A DNA stretch of 64,000 nt from Cognaticolwellia mytili. GTDB taxonomy: Bacteria; Pseudomonadota; Gammaproteobacteria; Enterobacterales; Alteromonadaceae. Position 1 is the stretch's first letter; every line of letters starts with the position of its first letter. Positions 1-9,679 of the stretch are shown here, one piece after another. Made by a program: the position numbers and the translations under genes. The stretch is taken from NCBI RefSeq assembly GCF_002104475.1, contig NZ_NBOF01000007.1, positions 62,001 through 126,000 on the forward strand, in the 5' to 3' direction. Under the pieces are notes generated by a model. The model saw only the letters and a list, made by a program, of their open reading frames with translations. It made no database searches and was not told the DNA's origin.

Positions 1-444
1 CACTTTCCTTCTAAAGCACGTATGTTTGAAGGGTTAATCGAATTTATCGAAGAATCCATTTTCTCTCGAGTGAATCTAATTTTAACTGATCATAAAGAAG
101 CCTTAGTTCGTTGCCACCATATTCTGCATGTCTTATTAATTTTTGCTGAGCGCAATCCAGGTATGTGTCGAATTCTTGCTGGGGATGCTTTAATGGGTGA
201 AAACGAGCGTTTACGTACTCGTGTAAACCAGTTCTTTGAAAAACTAGAATCACAATTTAAGCAAGTATTACGTGAACGAAAGTTACGTGAAGGCAAAGGT
301 TTCACAGTTTCCGAACAAGCGTTAGCAAATATTTTAATGGCCTTCGCTGAAGGTAAAATAAACCAATATGTTCGCTCTGATTTTACCAAGAAGCCGAGTA
401 ATGATTTTAATGAACAATGGCAATTTTTAATGGCTGATAAATAG
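1..444 (+). CDS. slmA: Nucleoid occlusion factor SlmA, C-terminal part
   Basis: The gene is cut by the left window edge; frame 1 is open from base 1 and reads [18 protein letters not shown], which matches the stretch of SlmA just after the TetR-type helix-turn-helix. The visible 147 residues correspond to the all-helical dimerisation and FtsZ-interaction domain, with the family's ERNPG and LREGKG segments. SlmA binds specific chromosomal sites and blocks FtsZ ring assembly over the nucleoid. The DNA-binding N-terminus lies outside the window. No odd features are visible. pepD follows 71 bases downstream. Confidence 0.93.
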   Translation, partial: HFPSKARMFEGLIEFIEESIFSRVNLILTDHKEALVRCHHILHVLLIFAERNPGMCRILAGDALMGENERLRTRVNQFFEKLESQFKQVLRERKLREGKGFTVSEQALANILMAFAEGKINQYVRSDFTKKPSNDFNEQWQFLMADK

Positions 445-515
445 CCTTATTTGAAAAGAACATTGTCGACTATACGCCAAGCTACATTGGCAATTGAGAT
501 ATTTAAGGAAAAACT

Positions 516-1988
516 TTGAGCAAGTTAGCACAGCTAAAACCAAGTAAATTATGGCAAATTTTTGAAACAATTTGTAGTATTCCGCATCCTTCTAAACATG
601 AACAGAAGATATCGCTTTGGATCCAGTCTTGGGCTACTGAGTTAGGATTAATTGTTAAGGAAGATGCTGTTGGCAACTTAATCATTAAAAAGCCAGCCAC
701 TGCGGGCATGGAAAAAAGAAAGGGCGTTATTTTACAAGCTCATATGGATATGGTGCCGCAGAAAAACTCTGATACCGATCATGACTTTCTTGTTGATCCG
801 ATTAAACCATACATTATTACTGAGGCTGACGGTGATTGGGTCACGGCAGAAGGCACAACTTTAGGGGCTGATAATGGCGTTGGTTTATCGTCAGCATTAG
901 CCGTTTTAGCAAGTGATGACATTCCTCATGGTCCACTAGAAGTTTTAGTAACTATTGATGAAGAAGCTGGCATGACAGGCGCTTTTGGTCTTGAAGCAGG
1001 TTGGTTAGAAGGTGATTTACTGATCAATACTGACTCTGAGCAAGAAGGTGAAGTGTACATGGGTTGTGCGGGTGGTATCGACGGTGAAGCAACATTCGCG
1101 ATTACCAACGAAGACGCACCTGCTGATGTTGAATCATTCAACCTCTCAATTTCAGGTTTAAAAGGCGGCCATTCTGGTGTTGATATTCACACCGGTCGTG
1201 CCAATGCTAACAAACTTTTAGTTAGATTCTTACTTGATGCCAGCAATGAATTTGATTTACGTTTAACAGAATTAAATGGCGGTAGCTTACGTAACGCTAT
1301 TCCACGCGAGGCTGATGCAAGTTTTGTTATTGCTGCTACGCAAGTTGAAGCGTTCAAGGCTAAGTTGGCAGAATCTTTAGCCACAATGCGTCAATCTTTA
1401 GGTTCAATCGAAACTGATATCGAAATGTTGCTAATTTCACCAGAAACTTTTGATGAATGTTGGACTATCGAAACTCAAAGCACAATTTTACGTGCCCTTA
1501 ACGCCTGCCCTAACGGCGTGTTGCGTATGAGTGATGATATTGAAGGTATCGTAGAAACCTCGTTAAACTTAGGTGTTATGCGTAGTAAAGGTAACAAATT
1601 TGTTGCCATGACATTAATTCGCAGCTTACATGACGATGGTCGCTTAGATGCACAAACCATGGTGCAATCTGTATTTGATTTATCAGGCGCTAACATTGCC
1701 TTTTCAGGTGCATACCCAGGCTGGAAACCAGATACTAGTTCAGCGCTAATGAAAACGGTACGTGATACCTATCAATCGCTATTTGATAAAGTACCGGAAA
1801 TTATGGTTATCCATGCAGGTCTTGAATGTGGCTTGTTTAAAACCGCATATCCACACTGGGATATGGTGTCATTTGGTCCAACAATCAAATTCCCACATTC
1901 TCCAAATGAAAAAATTCAAATTGCCACTGTTGAGCAGTATTGGCAGTTATTGGTCGCAGTACTAGCCAACATTCCAGAAAAAGTATAA
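516..1988 (+). CDS. pepD: Aminoacyl-histidine dipeptidase (M20C)
   Basis: This 490-residue cytosolic metallopeptidase hydrolyses Xaa-His dipeptides and related dipeptides. The M20 di-zinc signature is complete: HMDMV (His76, Asp78), GADNGVG (Asp119) and DEEAGMTG (Glu149/Glu150). Length fits E. coli PepD (about 485). The start is a TTG at 516, preceded by AAGGAA at 505-510; the following MSKLAQLKPSKLWQIF matches the family N-terminus, so TTG is preferred over any internal ATG. It has its own upstream spacing from slmA and is probably a single-gene unit. Confidence 0.95.
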   Translation: MSKLAQLKPSKLWQIFETICSIPHPSKHEQKISLWIQSWATELGLIVKEDAVGNLIIKKPATAGMEKRKGVILQAHMDMVPQKNSDTDHDFLVDPIKPYIITEADGDWVTAEGTTLGADNGVGLSSALAVLASDDIPHGPLEVLVTIDEEAGMTGAFGLEAGWLEGDLLINTDSEQEGEVYMGCAGGIDGEATFAITNEDAPADVESFNLSISGLKGGHSGVDIHTGRANANKLLVRFLLDASNEFDLRLTELNGGSLRNAIPREADASFVIAATQVEAFKAKLAESLATMRQSLGSIETDIEMLLISPETFDECWTIETQSTILRALNACPNGVLRMSDDIEGIVETSLNLGVMRSKGNKFVAMTLIRSLHDDGRLDAQTMVQSVFDLSGANIAFSGAYPGWKPDTSSALMKTVRDTYQSLFDKVPEIMVIHAGLECGLFKTAYPHWDMVSFGPTIKFPHSPNEKIQIATVEQYWQLLVAVLANIPEKV

Positions 1989-2022
1989 CTACTGTTTCAT
2001 TAGATAATAGGCTTGAGTAAAT

Positions 2023-2066
2023 GCAGCACGGTATTGCAATCCCGCGCTGTATTCTCTTAATTTTCT
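2023..2066 (+). terminator. Possible intrinsic terminator after pepD
   Basis: CAGCACGG pairs with CCGCGCTG across a 10-base loop with one A/C mismatch, and is followed by a pyrimidine-rich TATTCTCTTAATTTTC tail. The mismatch and the lack of a clean T run keep this tentative. Confidence 0.35.
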
Positions 2067-2123
2067 CCTGCTCACATTAAAAATCACTTGGAGTTAAAAA
2101 GGTCGACTAGATCAACTTAGTGT

Positions 2124-2147
2124 CAGTTAGTCTAAAGTCTAATAAAC
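2124..2147 (-). promoter_or_regulatory. ACTTTAG-type conserved site, copy 1
   Basis: On the minus strand this reads ATTAGACTTTAGACTAAC. It lies about 65 bases before the response-regulator gene at 2201. Nearly the same sequence recurs upstream of the hybrid kinase gene (6462-6480) and in the symporter/DUF294 divergent promoter (11863-11880). The three genes belong to one inferred pathway, so the site is likely an operator for the LuxR-type regulator or another common regulator. That assignment is inference. Confidence 0.6.
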
Positions 2148-2200
2148 AATTATGCTTATACCTTCTACACTGAAGACGGGGTTTCTAAAGGAAAAATAAC

Positions 2201-2860
2201 ATGATTCAGCCAGAAAAAATTATAATAGCTGACGATCACCCATTATTTAGACAAGCGTTATTAGGCACATTAAAATTAAAATTAACGCAAACAAAATGGT
2301 TGGAAGCACAAACAATTGCAGAATTAGAACAACAACTTAGCACTCATAATGATAGTGATCTCGTGTTACTAGATTTACATATTCCCGGCGCACATGGCTT
2401 TAACACGTTAATCCATGTGCGTAATCACTTCCCACAAATACCTGTTGTCATCGTTTCGGCGCATGAAGACCACGAAACAATAAATAAATCTATGGGTTAT
2501 GGTGCATCTGGTTTTATCCCAAAATCAACACCGGTAGACGATATTTATAATGCTATTCAGCATGTGTTATTAGGTAATATATGGACACCTGAGGCATACA
2601 GTGAGTCAGCACCGATGCAAGACAATAATGATATTGCTGAACGCGTTGCTAGCCTCACCCAACAACAGTATCGTATTCTTATGATGTTTGCCCAAGGCAT
2701 GCTCAATAAGCAAATAGCCTATGACTTACATGTATCCGAAGCAACGATTAAAGCTCACGCCACAGCAATTTTTCGTAAACTTGATGTTCGTAACCGTACG
2801 CAAGCTGTTATTGCTATCGCACAACTTGATATTGCTGATGTACAACTTCAAAACAGCTAA
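2201..2860 (+). CDS. LuxR-family response regulator, CrbR/ErdR-like
   Basis: This 219-residue protein has an N-terminal receiver domain (acidic DD at 11-12, phosphoacceptor Asp58 in LLDLHIPG, conserved Lys108) and a C-terminal LuxR/NarL helix-turn-helix (about 150-210, with LTQQQYRILMMFAQGMLNKQIA). It faces the transporter-fused hybrid kinase at 2926-6372, with a symporter operon beyond. That arrangement matches the CrbS/CrbR (Vibrio) and MxtR/ErdR (Pseudomonas) systems, which control acetyl-CoA synthetase and acetate uptake. The domain calls are seen; the pathway is inferred from family and context. The AAAGGA ribosome site lies before ATG 2201. A conserved site upstream suggests autoregulation. 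Confidence 0.85.
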   Translation: MIQPEKIIIADDHPLFRQALLGTLKLKLTQTKWLEAQTIAELEQQLSTHNDSDLVLLDLHIPGAHGFNTLIHVRNHFPQIPVVIVSAHEDHETINKSMGYGASGFIPKSTPVDDIYNAIQHVLLGNIWTPEAYSESAPMQDNNDIAERVASLTQQQYRILMMFAQGMLNKQIAYDLHVSEATIKAHATAIFRKLDVRNRTQAVIAIAQLDIADVQLQNS

Positions 2861-2894
2861 ATTCCAGCGCTAAAGTGAATACGGTCAAACGCCA

Positions 2895-2927
2895 AGTATC
2901 GCCACTAATTTAGTGAGTGGTGATACT
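2895..2927. terminator. Convergent hairpin between regulator and kinase genes
   Basis: AGTATCGCCACT pairs with AGTGGTGATACT (12 bp, one G-T wobble) around a 9-base loop. It sits exactly where the two convergent genes end and overlaps the kinase stop codon. There is no T run, so termination efficiency is uncertain. Confidence 0.4.
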
Positions 2928-5900
2928 ATTCTAAATATTTAGCTTGAAGTTTCTTTGTCAGCATCGCACTCATCATTGCCCTCAACGCTGCAGGTTTAAC
3001 TAATTTACGCATAAAACCAATATCAGCAGCTAAAGTTTTTTCCTCTAGATCACTATCCGTTGTTGCGGTAATTAAAATAGCTGGTACATACTGATGGCTT
3101 AGTCTTCTTAACTCAGCAATGAGTGAAATACCGTTAAAGTCACCATCAAGTTGATAATCGACTAGTAAAATCTCAATATCGTTTTTATGCTCTTTATAGA
3201 GCAGTATTGCCTGCTTGAATGAGCCAGCAGCTAACACATTACAATCCCATGCTGACAGCAACTCAATCATGCCATTAAGCACATCTGGGTCGTTATCAAT
3301 ACACATTACCGTAACACCTTTCAAACCAATATTAGTGGCTGGTTTAACCACGGCAGCTTCTGCTCTTGCCTGAGTTTGCTCAACACCAACAGTAAACTTA
3401 CAGCCCATGCCCACTTCAGATTGTAGCGCCAAAGAGTGCCCTAATAACTGCGCCAAACTTTGAGTAATATTAAGGCCTAAGCCCAAACCACCTGCTGATG
3501 AGCTTTGTTGATTGTCCAATTGAGTAAACTGTTCAAAAACCATGGCTTGTTTATCTAATGGGATACCAGGACCGTTATCAAGCACCTGAATATAAATACC
3601 TTCACTTCTGGCTCTAGCACCTAGAAGTACTTTACCTGGGCTAGCATAGCGAAAGGCGTTACCAACCAAATTTTGCAATATACGACGTAGTAAATTTCGA
3701 TCCGAGCGCAGCCACAGCGAACTACCGCGCACACGAAATTCAACATTCAAATCAATAGCACTAGCAGAGAATTCCTTTGCCAAATCATCAAATAAAGATT
3801 TAACCGAAAATGAGCTAATGTTAGGTTTGATATTTCCACTTTCAATACGGGCAATTTCAGCTAAATCAGCAACTAAATCATTAGCTACTTTTAAAGAGTG
3901 ATCAATATTATCGACTTGTCGTTGTTGACTGTCAGTTAAGCTTCCCTGACTAGCTAACGCTGCAGTAAATAATCGTGCAGCTTCTAATGGCTGCATTAAA
4001 TCATGGCTACAAGCTTTCAAATAAAGGCTTTTTTTAACATGTGCTTGTTCTGCTTTTTCTCTTGCCAACGCCAGTGCATCATTAGTTTGCTCTAGTTTTT
4101 GTGTACGCTCTTGCACTCGTGTTTCTAAGTCGACGTTAGCCTCTATTAGGCCTCGTTCAGCTTGGCGATAGGCGGTAATATCTGAAAATAGCATGACAAA
4201 GCCACCACCCGGCAACGGGTTGCCTTCAATACGGATCACTCTGCCATCACTATGTTCTCGTTCTGAACTGTGTGAGCTACCATTGCGCAGGTGGGCTAAA
4301 CGTTTATTAACTTGTTCATCAATTTCATCGATACCACTCAAGCCACATAGGCCGCGATGAACATTGTATCGAATTAATCCCGACACCGGACTACCTTGGT
4401 ATATCAACTTACTTGGATAATCAAATAAATCTACATACTTCTTATTCCATGCCACAAGATTAAGATCACTATCAACAATAGAGATCCCCTCACTGGCATT
4501 TTCTATTGCACTTTGTAGTAAATCTTGGCTATATTGCTGTCGCTGATTTGATGCTTCTTCCACTAACATTGCAATTTCGTCTAAGGCAATATCTCGCCCC
4601 TCTAACGCAGAAGATAACACTAGACGTGCAGATGAAGCCCCCATCACACTCGCTAATGTATTCTCTGTGTGCTGTAATAGTTTTTGGTTATAAGCCACAT
4701 TACTCATTTTGTCTTTATCGGCTGAACGTTGAAATTGGGCTGAGCTAATAGCTGATTTTTCTTCACCAACAAAACGTGAAACGAGTAACTCAAGTTCTTG
4801 ATGGTTTATTTGTTTATGCTGTTGTAATTGCAGTGCTTTTGGTGCGCGATATTCTAGAAATAAAGATGCCTGCATACGCTCTAGCACACTTTGACGACTG
4901 ACATGAGAAATAAGCCACATCGATATGATATTGACTGATAACGACAACAGACTAGCTAATGAATTAGCAGGTAAAAAGCCATCACGAAAAGGATGAGGGT
5001 AAACACCAAACTGAGGAATGAAATTTAAGAATAACCAAGCAGAAAACCCAATAACAATACCGCCATAAACCGCAGTTAGAGAAGCTCTTCGCCAATAAAA
5101 TGCAGCGACTAACGCAGGTGATAACTGAGCAAAAGCACCAAAAGCTATTTCACCTAATGAACTTAAGGTATCAGGTGATGCCATTAAGAACACGCTATAA
5201 CCAAGTAATATAACAAATAAAACTAAAACTTTACGAATAGTCAATAACCGTAAACGAAAGTTATCATAGTCAGAATGGTTATGCTTCTTCGCACGATAAA
5301 GCCAAGGAAAAACAATTTCATTACTCAGCATGGTACTCAAAGCAATAGATGAAATAATCACCATAGAACTCGCAGCTGAAATAGCCCCCAAAAATGTCAG
5401 CAAAGTCAGCCAAGGTTGTTGCTGGTACCAAGGTAAAAACAAAACATAAGCATCCGATGGTACTGAGTCACCAAGCAATAAGTGCCCTGCTAAACCTAGA
5501 GGCACAGCAAAAATTGCAAACACTAGTAAATAAAGTGGAAAAATACGGCGACTTAGCCAAGTATCTTTTTCATCTTTAAGTTCAACAACCATCACTTGAA
5601 ATTGGCGAGGTAAAGACAGAAAAGCTGCCATAGTAATCACCAACATAGCAAACATTGACATAATATTAGGAAAATTTAATTGTTCATCAAGCTGAATATT
5701 AGCTGAGGAACGACGCCAAATTTCCATCGGTGAATCAAATAAAACATAGGTAACAAAAATACCAACAGCCAGAAAGGAAAACAGTTTTACTAATGACTCA
5801 AAAGCAATCGCTAGCATCACTCCAGGGTGACGCTCAGTAACATCAATATTTCGTATACCAAAAACAACAGTAAAGCCAGCTAGCACTAAACTAACAATAA

Positions 5901-6372
5901 GACCAAAGTGCCAATTAGGTAAGCTTTGTTCTGCTTGAAGTTGCTGAAACGAGTAAACGATCGCTTTTAACTGTAATGCGATATACGGCATAGTACCGAT
6001 TAACGCGACGATAGTGACTAAAATAGCCAGCTTGTGTGACTTTCCAAAACGTGCAGCTAATAAATCTGCAATTGAGGTCAAATTTAATTTTAAGCTAACG
6101 CGTATAATCCGTTGAATAAAAGGCCAAGCAAAGGTAAATAGTAAGATTGGTCCCAGATATATAGGCAAATGAGAAAGAAAGTTACTTGAAGCTTGGCCTG
6201 TTGTGCCTAAAAAACTCCAAGACGTACAATACACTCCTAAAGTTAACGCATAAATGACGGCCTGACTTCTACGCACCAATTTGTGGCGATACTTATCTCC
6301 AATATAAGCAATAAAAAAAAGCAAACCTATATAGGCAAAACTTAAGCCCGCTAACTGCCAATTTGGAAACAT
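2926..6372 (-). CDS. Transporter-fused hybrid histidine kinase, CrbS/MxtR-like
   Basis: This 1148-residue membrane sensor begins with a sodium:solute symporter (SSS) domain of many helices (about 1-490). A linker and a PAS domain (about 615-735) follow, then a coiled coil, HisKA with His790 in ACSHDLMQPLE, and HATPase (Asn905, DNGPGIP at 932, GLGLGL near 963). A C-terminal receiver domain has Asp1072. This is the architecture of CrbS, MxtR and CbrA-type kinases, where a transporter-like domain is joined to a kinase. With the LuxR regulator at 2201 it should form a phosphorelay pair sensing a small carboxylate such as acetate (inferred). The conserved ACTTTAG site lies about 90-108 bases upstream of its ATG. 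Confidence 0.88.
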   Translation of the reverse strand: MFPNWQLAGLSFAYIGLLFFIAYIGDKYRHKLVRRSQAVIYALTLGVYCTSWSFLGTTGQASSNFLSHLPIYLGPILLFTFAWPFIQRIIRVSLKLNLTSIADLLAARFGKSHKLAILVTIVALIGTMPYIALQLKAIVYSFQQLQAEQSLPNWHFGLIVSLVLAGFTVVFGIRNIDVTERHPGVMLAIAFESLVKLFSFLAVGIFVTYVLFDSPMEIWRRSSANIQLDEQLNFPNIMSMFAMLVITMAAFLSLPRQFQVMVVELKDEKDTWLSRRIFPLYLLVFAIFAVPLGLAGHLLLGDSVPSDAYVLFLPWYQQQPWLTLLTFLGAISAASSMVIISSIALSTMLSNEIVFPWLYRAKKHNHSDYDNFRLRLLTIRKVLVLFVILLGYSVFLMASPDTLSSLGEIAFGAFAQLSPALVAAFYWRRASLTAVYGGIVIGFSAWLFLNFIPQFGVYPHPFRDGFLPANSLASLLSLSVNIISMWLISHVSRQSVLERMQASLFLEYRAPKALQLQQHKQINHQELELLVSRFVGEEKSAISSAQFQRSADKDKMSNVAYNQKLLQHTENTLASVMGASSARLVLSSALEGRDIALDEIAMLVEEASNQRQQYSQDLLQSAIENASEGISIVDSDLNLVAWNKKYVDLFDYPSKLIYQGSPVSGLIRYNVHRGLCGLSGIDEIDEQVNKRLAHLRNGSSHSSEREHSDGRVIRIEGNPLPGGGFVMLFSDITAYRQAERGLIEANVDLETRVQERTQKLEQTNDALALAREKAEQAHVKKSLYLKACSHDLMQPLEAARLFTAALASQGSLTDSQQRQVDNIDHSLKVANDLVADLAEIARIESGNIKPNISSFSVKSLFDDLAKEFSASAIDLNVEFRVRGSSLWLRSDRNLLRRILQNLVGNAFRYASPGKVLLGARARSEGIYIQVLDNGPGIPLDKQAMVFEQFTQLDNQQSSSAGGLGLGLNITQSLAQLLGHSLALQSEVGMGCKFTVGVEQTQARAEAAVVKPATNIGLKGVTVMCIDNDPDVLNGMIELLSAWDCNVLAAGSFKQAILLYKEHKNDIEILLVDYQLDGDFNGISLIAELRRLSHQYVPAILITATTDSDLEEKTLAADIGFMRKLVKPAALRAMMSAMLTKKLQAKYLE

Positions 6373-6461
6373 AAGAGCTCTCTATTTATTATTCTGAGTA
6401 ATATTTGTCACTATGATCAATACTACGATAACAAGCTCGTAAGACGAATGAAACTCTCCTC

Positions 6462-6480
6462 ATTTAGACTTTAGTCGTAG
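6462..6480 (+). promoter_or_regulatory. ACTTTAG-type conserved site, copy 2
   Basis: The sequence ATTTAGACTTTAGTCGTAG lies upstream of the minus-strand hybrid kinase gene. The core GACTTTAGTC is an inverted repeat with a two-base spacer (GACT-TT-AGTC). See copies at 2124-2147 and 11863-11880. Confidence 0.6.
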
Positions 6481-6607
6481 GACATTTAAGCTAATACTAT
6501 TTAATTAGCTTAAACTGAAGTTATTGTTTTCATTGGAAGCATTTTTCATCAGTTACACTCAAGCCACTCGAAAATACCAGGTTCAACACTTTATGTGTAA
6601 ATAAGTA

Positions 6608-8533
6608 CTAGCTATGATGCTCACCTTTGAATTGAATAACTAAGCCTTCTAAGCTTTCCGCTAGCTTATTTAAACTTTCAGCATTGCCCACAATTGCCTG
6701 TACATTGCTCATATTTTCTTTAGATACGTGGGTCAGATCCGTCATATTGTTGTTAATATCACTAATCGTTAGCGCTTGTTCTTCAGTTGCCGAAGCCACT
6801 AAATGGTTTGAATCCAAGATTTGGTCCGTCAGTTCCATACTGGTTTGTAAAATATCTTCTGCTTTGGCAATCGATTGTGTGGTATTTTCAGACTGCTCAA
6901 TAATCTGCGTTATCTCTTTTGAGGCAACCGCCGAGGTCTCTTTCAAGGTTTTCATGATAGCTTGGATTTCAGCCGTTGATTCCACTGTTTTACTTGCTAG
7001 CGTTCTGACTTCATCCGCAACCACTGAAAATCCGCGTCCATGTTCACCTGCTCGTGCTGCTTCAATCGCGGCATTTAATGCCAGTAAATTAGTTTGATCT
7101 GAAATTGTTTGAATAACGCCTAATGCGCCAGCTATCATTTCACTATTTGTCGCGAGGGTATTAATGACATTAGAAACATCATTAATTTTCTGACCAAGCT
7201 CTTCAACTTCTGATTTTGCTGAATGGATAACGAGACTTATTGAGTCACTATTCCCTTTAATATTTTCTGCAATATCAGATGCTTGAATAGCATTCTTCGC
7301 CACATCAGCTACAGTTTCACTGATTTGACTGAGCGCATTAGAAATATGATGAGAATTTTCGTCATTACTCTCTGAGCTCGTTATTGTTTCATTAGCCTTA
7401 GTTTGTAAAGCATCTGCTGTTTCTCTCAAAGCTAATGTTGTGTGAGATACTTGAGAAAACACGCCCTCTAGCTTAGTAATAAACTGATTGTAACCAAGCG
7501 CAACATTTACTAGTTCTTGTTGACCGCTTTCAGGAATCCGATAAGAAATATCGGCCTTTCCTTGCCCAAGCTGTAAAAATAACTCCGCTAATAAGTTAAT
7601 TGGCCTGGTAATTGATTTAGCAATTAGCAGCGCTACAAAAATAGCAATAATTACCACAATTAAAGACCAAGTAATCATTTGTGTATTAGTCTCATTTAGT
7701 GAAGAAAAAACTTCGTCTTTTGGCACTTGCACTACCACATACCATTGCGCGCTTGGGATAAAACTTGCTGCAACCAATATATCTTCTTTCTTTTCTTGTA
7801 CATCACCAAGACTAAATGCTGATTTACTCAATATTTTAGCGGCAATATTTTGTGAGTAGATTGTATCAATAGACTGACCAACAAGTGCTTTATCTTTATG
7901 CAGCTGAATAATGCCTTTATCATTCACTAAATAGACAAAGCCTGTTTTTTCCAATTTAAAACTACTTAACAGGTTCACAATATCTTCAAATGATTTTGCG
8001 ATACCAGCTAACCCTTCACCATTAACCTCTTGATAATTTACAAAAAGATCTATTTGATCAGAATCAGGGTAAGCATAAATACTTACTGAGCTATCTTTGC
8101 CACTATCACGATAAGCATAAAACCAACCATCGACCTCATCATTTTTCAACTGACGAAGATAGCCATCTTGGTTCCAGTAATGACCAGATTCGCGATCGGC
8201 AAAAGAGGTTTTACTCAAATTGTGTTGATTTGCTATCCCTGTTAATTTTTTTAATAAATGCTCCTCTCCTTGTTTCGACTGCCCTTGTACAAACCAGTTT
8301 TTTATAAATGGGTCAGTCGCGATTTGTTGAGCGATAACCCGCATCATCGAAATTTCTTTATCTATCTCACCATTAATTTGCTTAATAGTATTCGGTAATT
8401 CTTGCTTGAGCATCCGATCTTCAATAATACTTCTAGCACTCCATTGACTCAAAACACCAACTAATGTGGCGGTTAATAAAACGAATAGAATGAATGCGAG
8501 TGTTACTTTTTGTTTAATCGATAAGTTCGGCAT
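6608..8533 (-). CDS. Methyl-accepting chemotaxis protein, dCache-type
   Basis: The 641-residue chemoreceptor has a first membrane helix at about 9-30, a long periplasmic domain (about 35-280) that looks like a double-Cache ligand domain, a second helix near 285-305, a HAMP domain and a cytoplasmic signalling domain. The highly conserved hairpin tip reads [20 protein letters not shown]. It would relay ligand binding to CheA/CheW. It sits between the CrbS-like kinase and the symporter operon, so the ligand could be the same carboxylate; that is inference from position only. No strong Shine-Dalgarno sequence precedes ATG 8533, and no alternative start looks better. Confidence 0.9.
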   Translation of the reverse strand: MPNLSIKQKVTLAFILFVLLTATLVGVLSQWSARSIIEDRMLKQELPNTIKQINGEIDKEISMMRVIAQQIATDPFIKNWFVQGQSKQGEEHLLKKLTGIANQHNLSKTSFADRESGHYWNQDGYLRQLKNDEVDGWFYAYRDSGKDSSVSIYAYPDSDQIDLFVNYQEVNGEGLAGIAKSFEDIVNLLSSFKLEKTGFVYLVNDKGIIQLHKDKALVGQSIDTIYSQNIAAKILSKSAFSLGDVQEKKEDILVAASFIPSAQWYVVVQVPKDEVFSSLNETNTQMITWSLIVVIIAIFVALLIAKSITRPINLLAELFLQLGQGKADISYRIPESGQQELVNVALGYNQFITKLEGVFSQVSHTTLALRETADALQTKANETITSSESNDENSHHISNALSQISETVADVAKNAIQASDIAENIKGNSDSISLVIHSAKSEVEELGQKINDVSNVINTLATNSEMIAGALGVIQTISDQTNLLALNAAIEAARAGEHGRGFSVVADEVRTLASKTVESTAEIQAIMKTLKETSAVASKEITQIIEQSENTTQSIAKAEDILQTSMELTDQILDSNHLVASATEEQALTISDINNNMTDLTHVSKENMSNVQAIVGNAESLNKLAESLEGLVIQFKGEHHS

Positions 8534-8706
8534 GGTTAAAAGTCAGGTGAAAACATTGGGAGTAGACCATTATTCTAAATAAAAAATTAATTTATAGATA
8601 GAGAATATAAACCGTACTACCAATTTAAAATTATATTACGTGGCACTAACCGCGAACACATGACTCAGGACGAACTAAAAATTTGAAAACTCTTATTTAA
8701 CTTAAG

Positions 8707-8887
8707 CTCGGGATAATGTGAATGAAAAACATAACTATTTAAAATTATTACAAAACCTCAATCCACAGTAGTGATATTTATGTCTAGTTCAAGGCGTTTA
8801 AGTGTGCCCAATAACGCGTTATTGGCAACTTAAACAACGTAAAAATAGGCTTTAATAGCTCTGCTGTAGCATTTTGCTTATCCCGAG
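8707..8887. mobile_element. MITE-like element, 181 bp
   Basis: Perfect 10-bp terminal inverted repeats CTCGGGATAA (8707-8716) and TTATCCCGAG (8878-8887) bound a non-coding 181-bp segment. Inside lies a 40-base near-palindrome (8796-8835) centred on CCAATAACGCGTTATTGG. No transposase frame is present. The structure fits a miniature inverted-repeat element mobilised in trans. It fills most of the 430-base gap between the chemoreceptor and the next small gene. I could not identify the parent element or a target duplication. Confidence 0.5.
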
Positions 8888-8964
8888 TTCAGGTTATTTA
8901 TAATGGCCAACAGAGTAAAAATGCTCACGTTGGCCAAATGAAAGGTTAGTTTGTGCTGATGGGG

Positions 8965-9405
8965 CTACTTAGTGGTTTGAGTATAGAATTCCGCAATATA
9001 TTGCCCACCTTTGATATTAGCAATTACACGCAACTTATATTTATCACCTTTCATACTTATTTTATTTCGCAACGGCGTAGGGCTCTGCCAATAGTATGGA
9101 CTATCGCTCATACCCAGAGGGTAAGCACTAGCTTGGTTTTCACCTTCTACAAGAAAAAGCGTAGCACTATCAAGTGGAAAAGTTGAATTGAGGGTTGTGC
9201 TACCTTCTTTATCATAAATATTAATTTCAAAATCACCCGACTTCAGCACACATTTTTGATTGATTACATCACAGTGCCCAAACGGTACCATATTAAAAAT
9301 ACGTTGTTGCTGTGCTTCATTTTCAATATAAAAATCTGACGCTATGTAACCACCTAAGATAAGAAACGGTGCCACCATTAAGGCCATTTTTGTATGACGG
9401 TTCAT
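8965..9405 (-). CDS. Hypothetical membrane-anchored periplasmic protein
   Basis: I do not recognise this 146-residue protein. It has an N-terminal hydrophobic segment (about 7-24) that could be a signal anchor, then a soluble beta-rich domain with a Cys pair (FGHCDVINQKC) that could form a disulfide. The C-terminal part, with 'YYWQSPTPLRNKI' and 'YKLRVIANIKGGQYIAEF', resembles a small immunoglobulin-like or beta-sandwich fold, but that is only an impression. ATG 9405 is chosen over ATG 9411 because AAGG lies six bases upstream of it. It stands alone between the MITE-like element and the symporter operon. Confidence 0.6.
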   Translation of the reverse strand: MNRHTKMALMVAPFLILGGYIASDFYIENEAQQQRIFNMVPFGHCDVINQKCVLKSGDFEINIYDKEGSTTLNSTFPLDSATLFLVEGENQASAYPLGMSDSPYYWQSPTPLRNKISMKGDKYKLRVIANIKGGQYIAEFYTQTTK

Positions 9406-9433
9406 AATCATCCTTATTATTTTTTAATATTAT

Positions 9434-9456
9434 GCCCAAGCCACTTGGAAATGCAA
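9434..9456 (+). repeat. Short dispersed repeat, CCAAGCCACTTGGAAATGCA type
   Basis: This short imperfect palindrome (CCAAG..CTTGG) resembles copies at 6556-6581, 32004-32030 and 37959-37985. All are intergenic. Function unknown. Confidence 0.35.
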
Positions 9457-9615
9457 AATTCAGCAAGCCGAGAAAGAGTTTGAGTATATTTACTATGATA
9501 ATTGAAAATCATTCTACAACACTACATCGATTGACTATTGTTGTTACGAGCCAAATTTATACCAATTTAATTGAGCTAATACCCATTAGCGCCAACTAAG
9601 AACTTACTACTTAAA

Positions 9616-9647
9616 GAAAAAATAAAGGCTCCACAAAGGGAGCCTTT
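9616..9647 (-). terminator. Intrinsic terminator of the symporter operon
   Basis: AAAGGCTCC and GGAGCCTTT form a perfect 9-bp stem with a 6-base loop. On the minus strand it is followed by ATTTTTTC. It lies 33 bases after the stop of the symporter large subunit. Confidence 0.9.
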
Positions 9648-9679
9648 CTTCCATGTGGTGCAAACATTATCACAGTATA

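Noticed and set aside
6684-7097. 137-codon plus-strand frame opposite the chemoreceptor signalling domain
   Set aside because: Antisense shadow of a conserved helical domain; no ribosome site and no family resemblance.
8796-8835. Central palindrome as a stand-alone terminator
   Set aside because: No T tail on either strand; it lies symmetrically inside an element bounded by inverted repeats, so it fits a MITE better.
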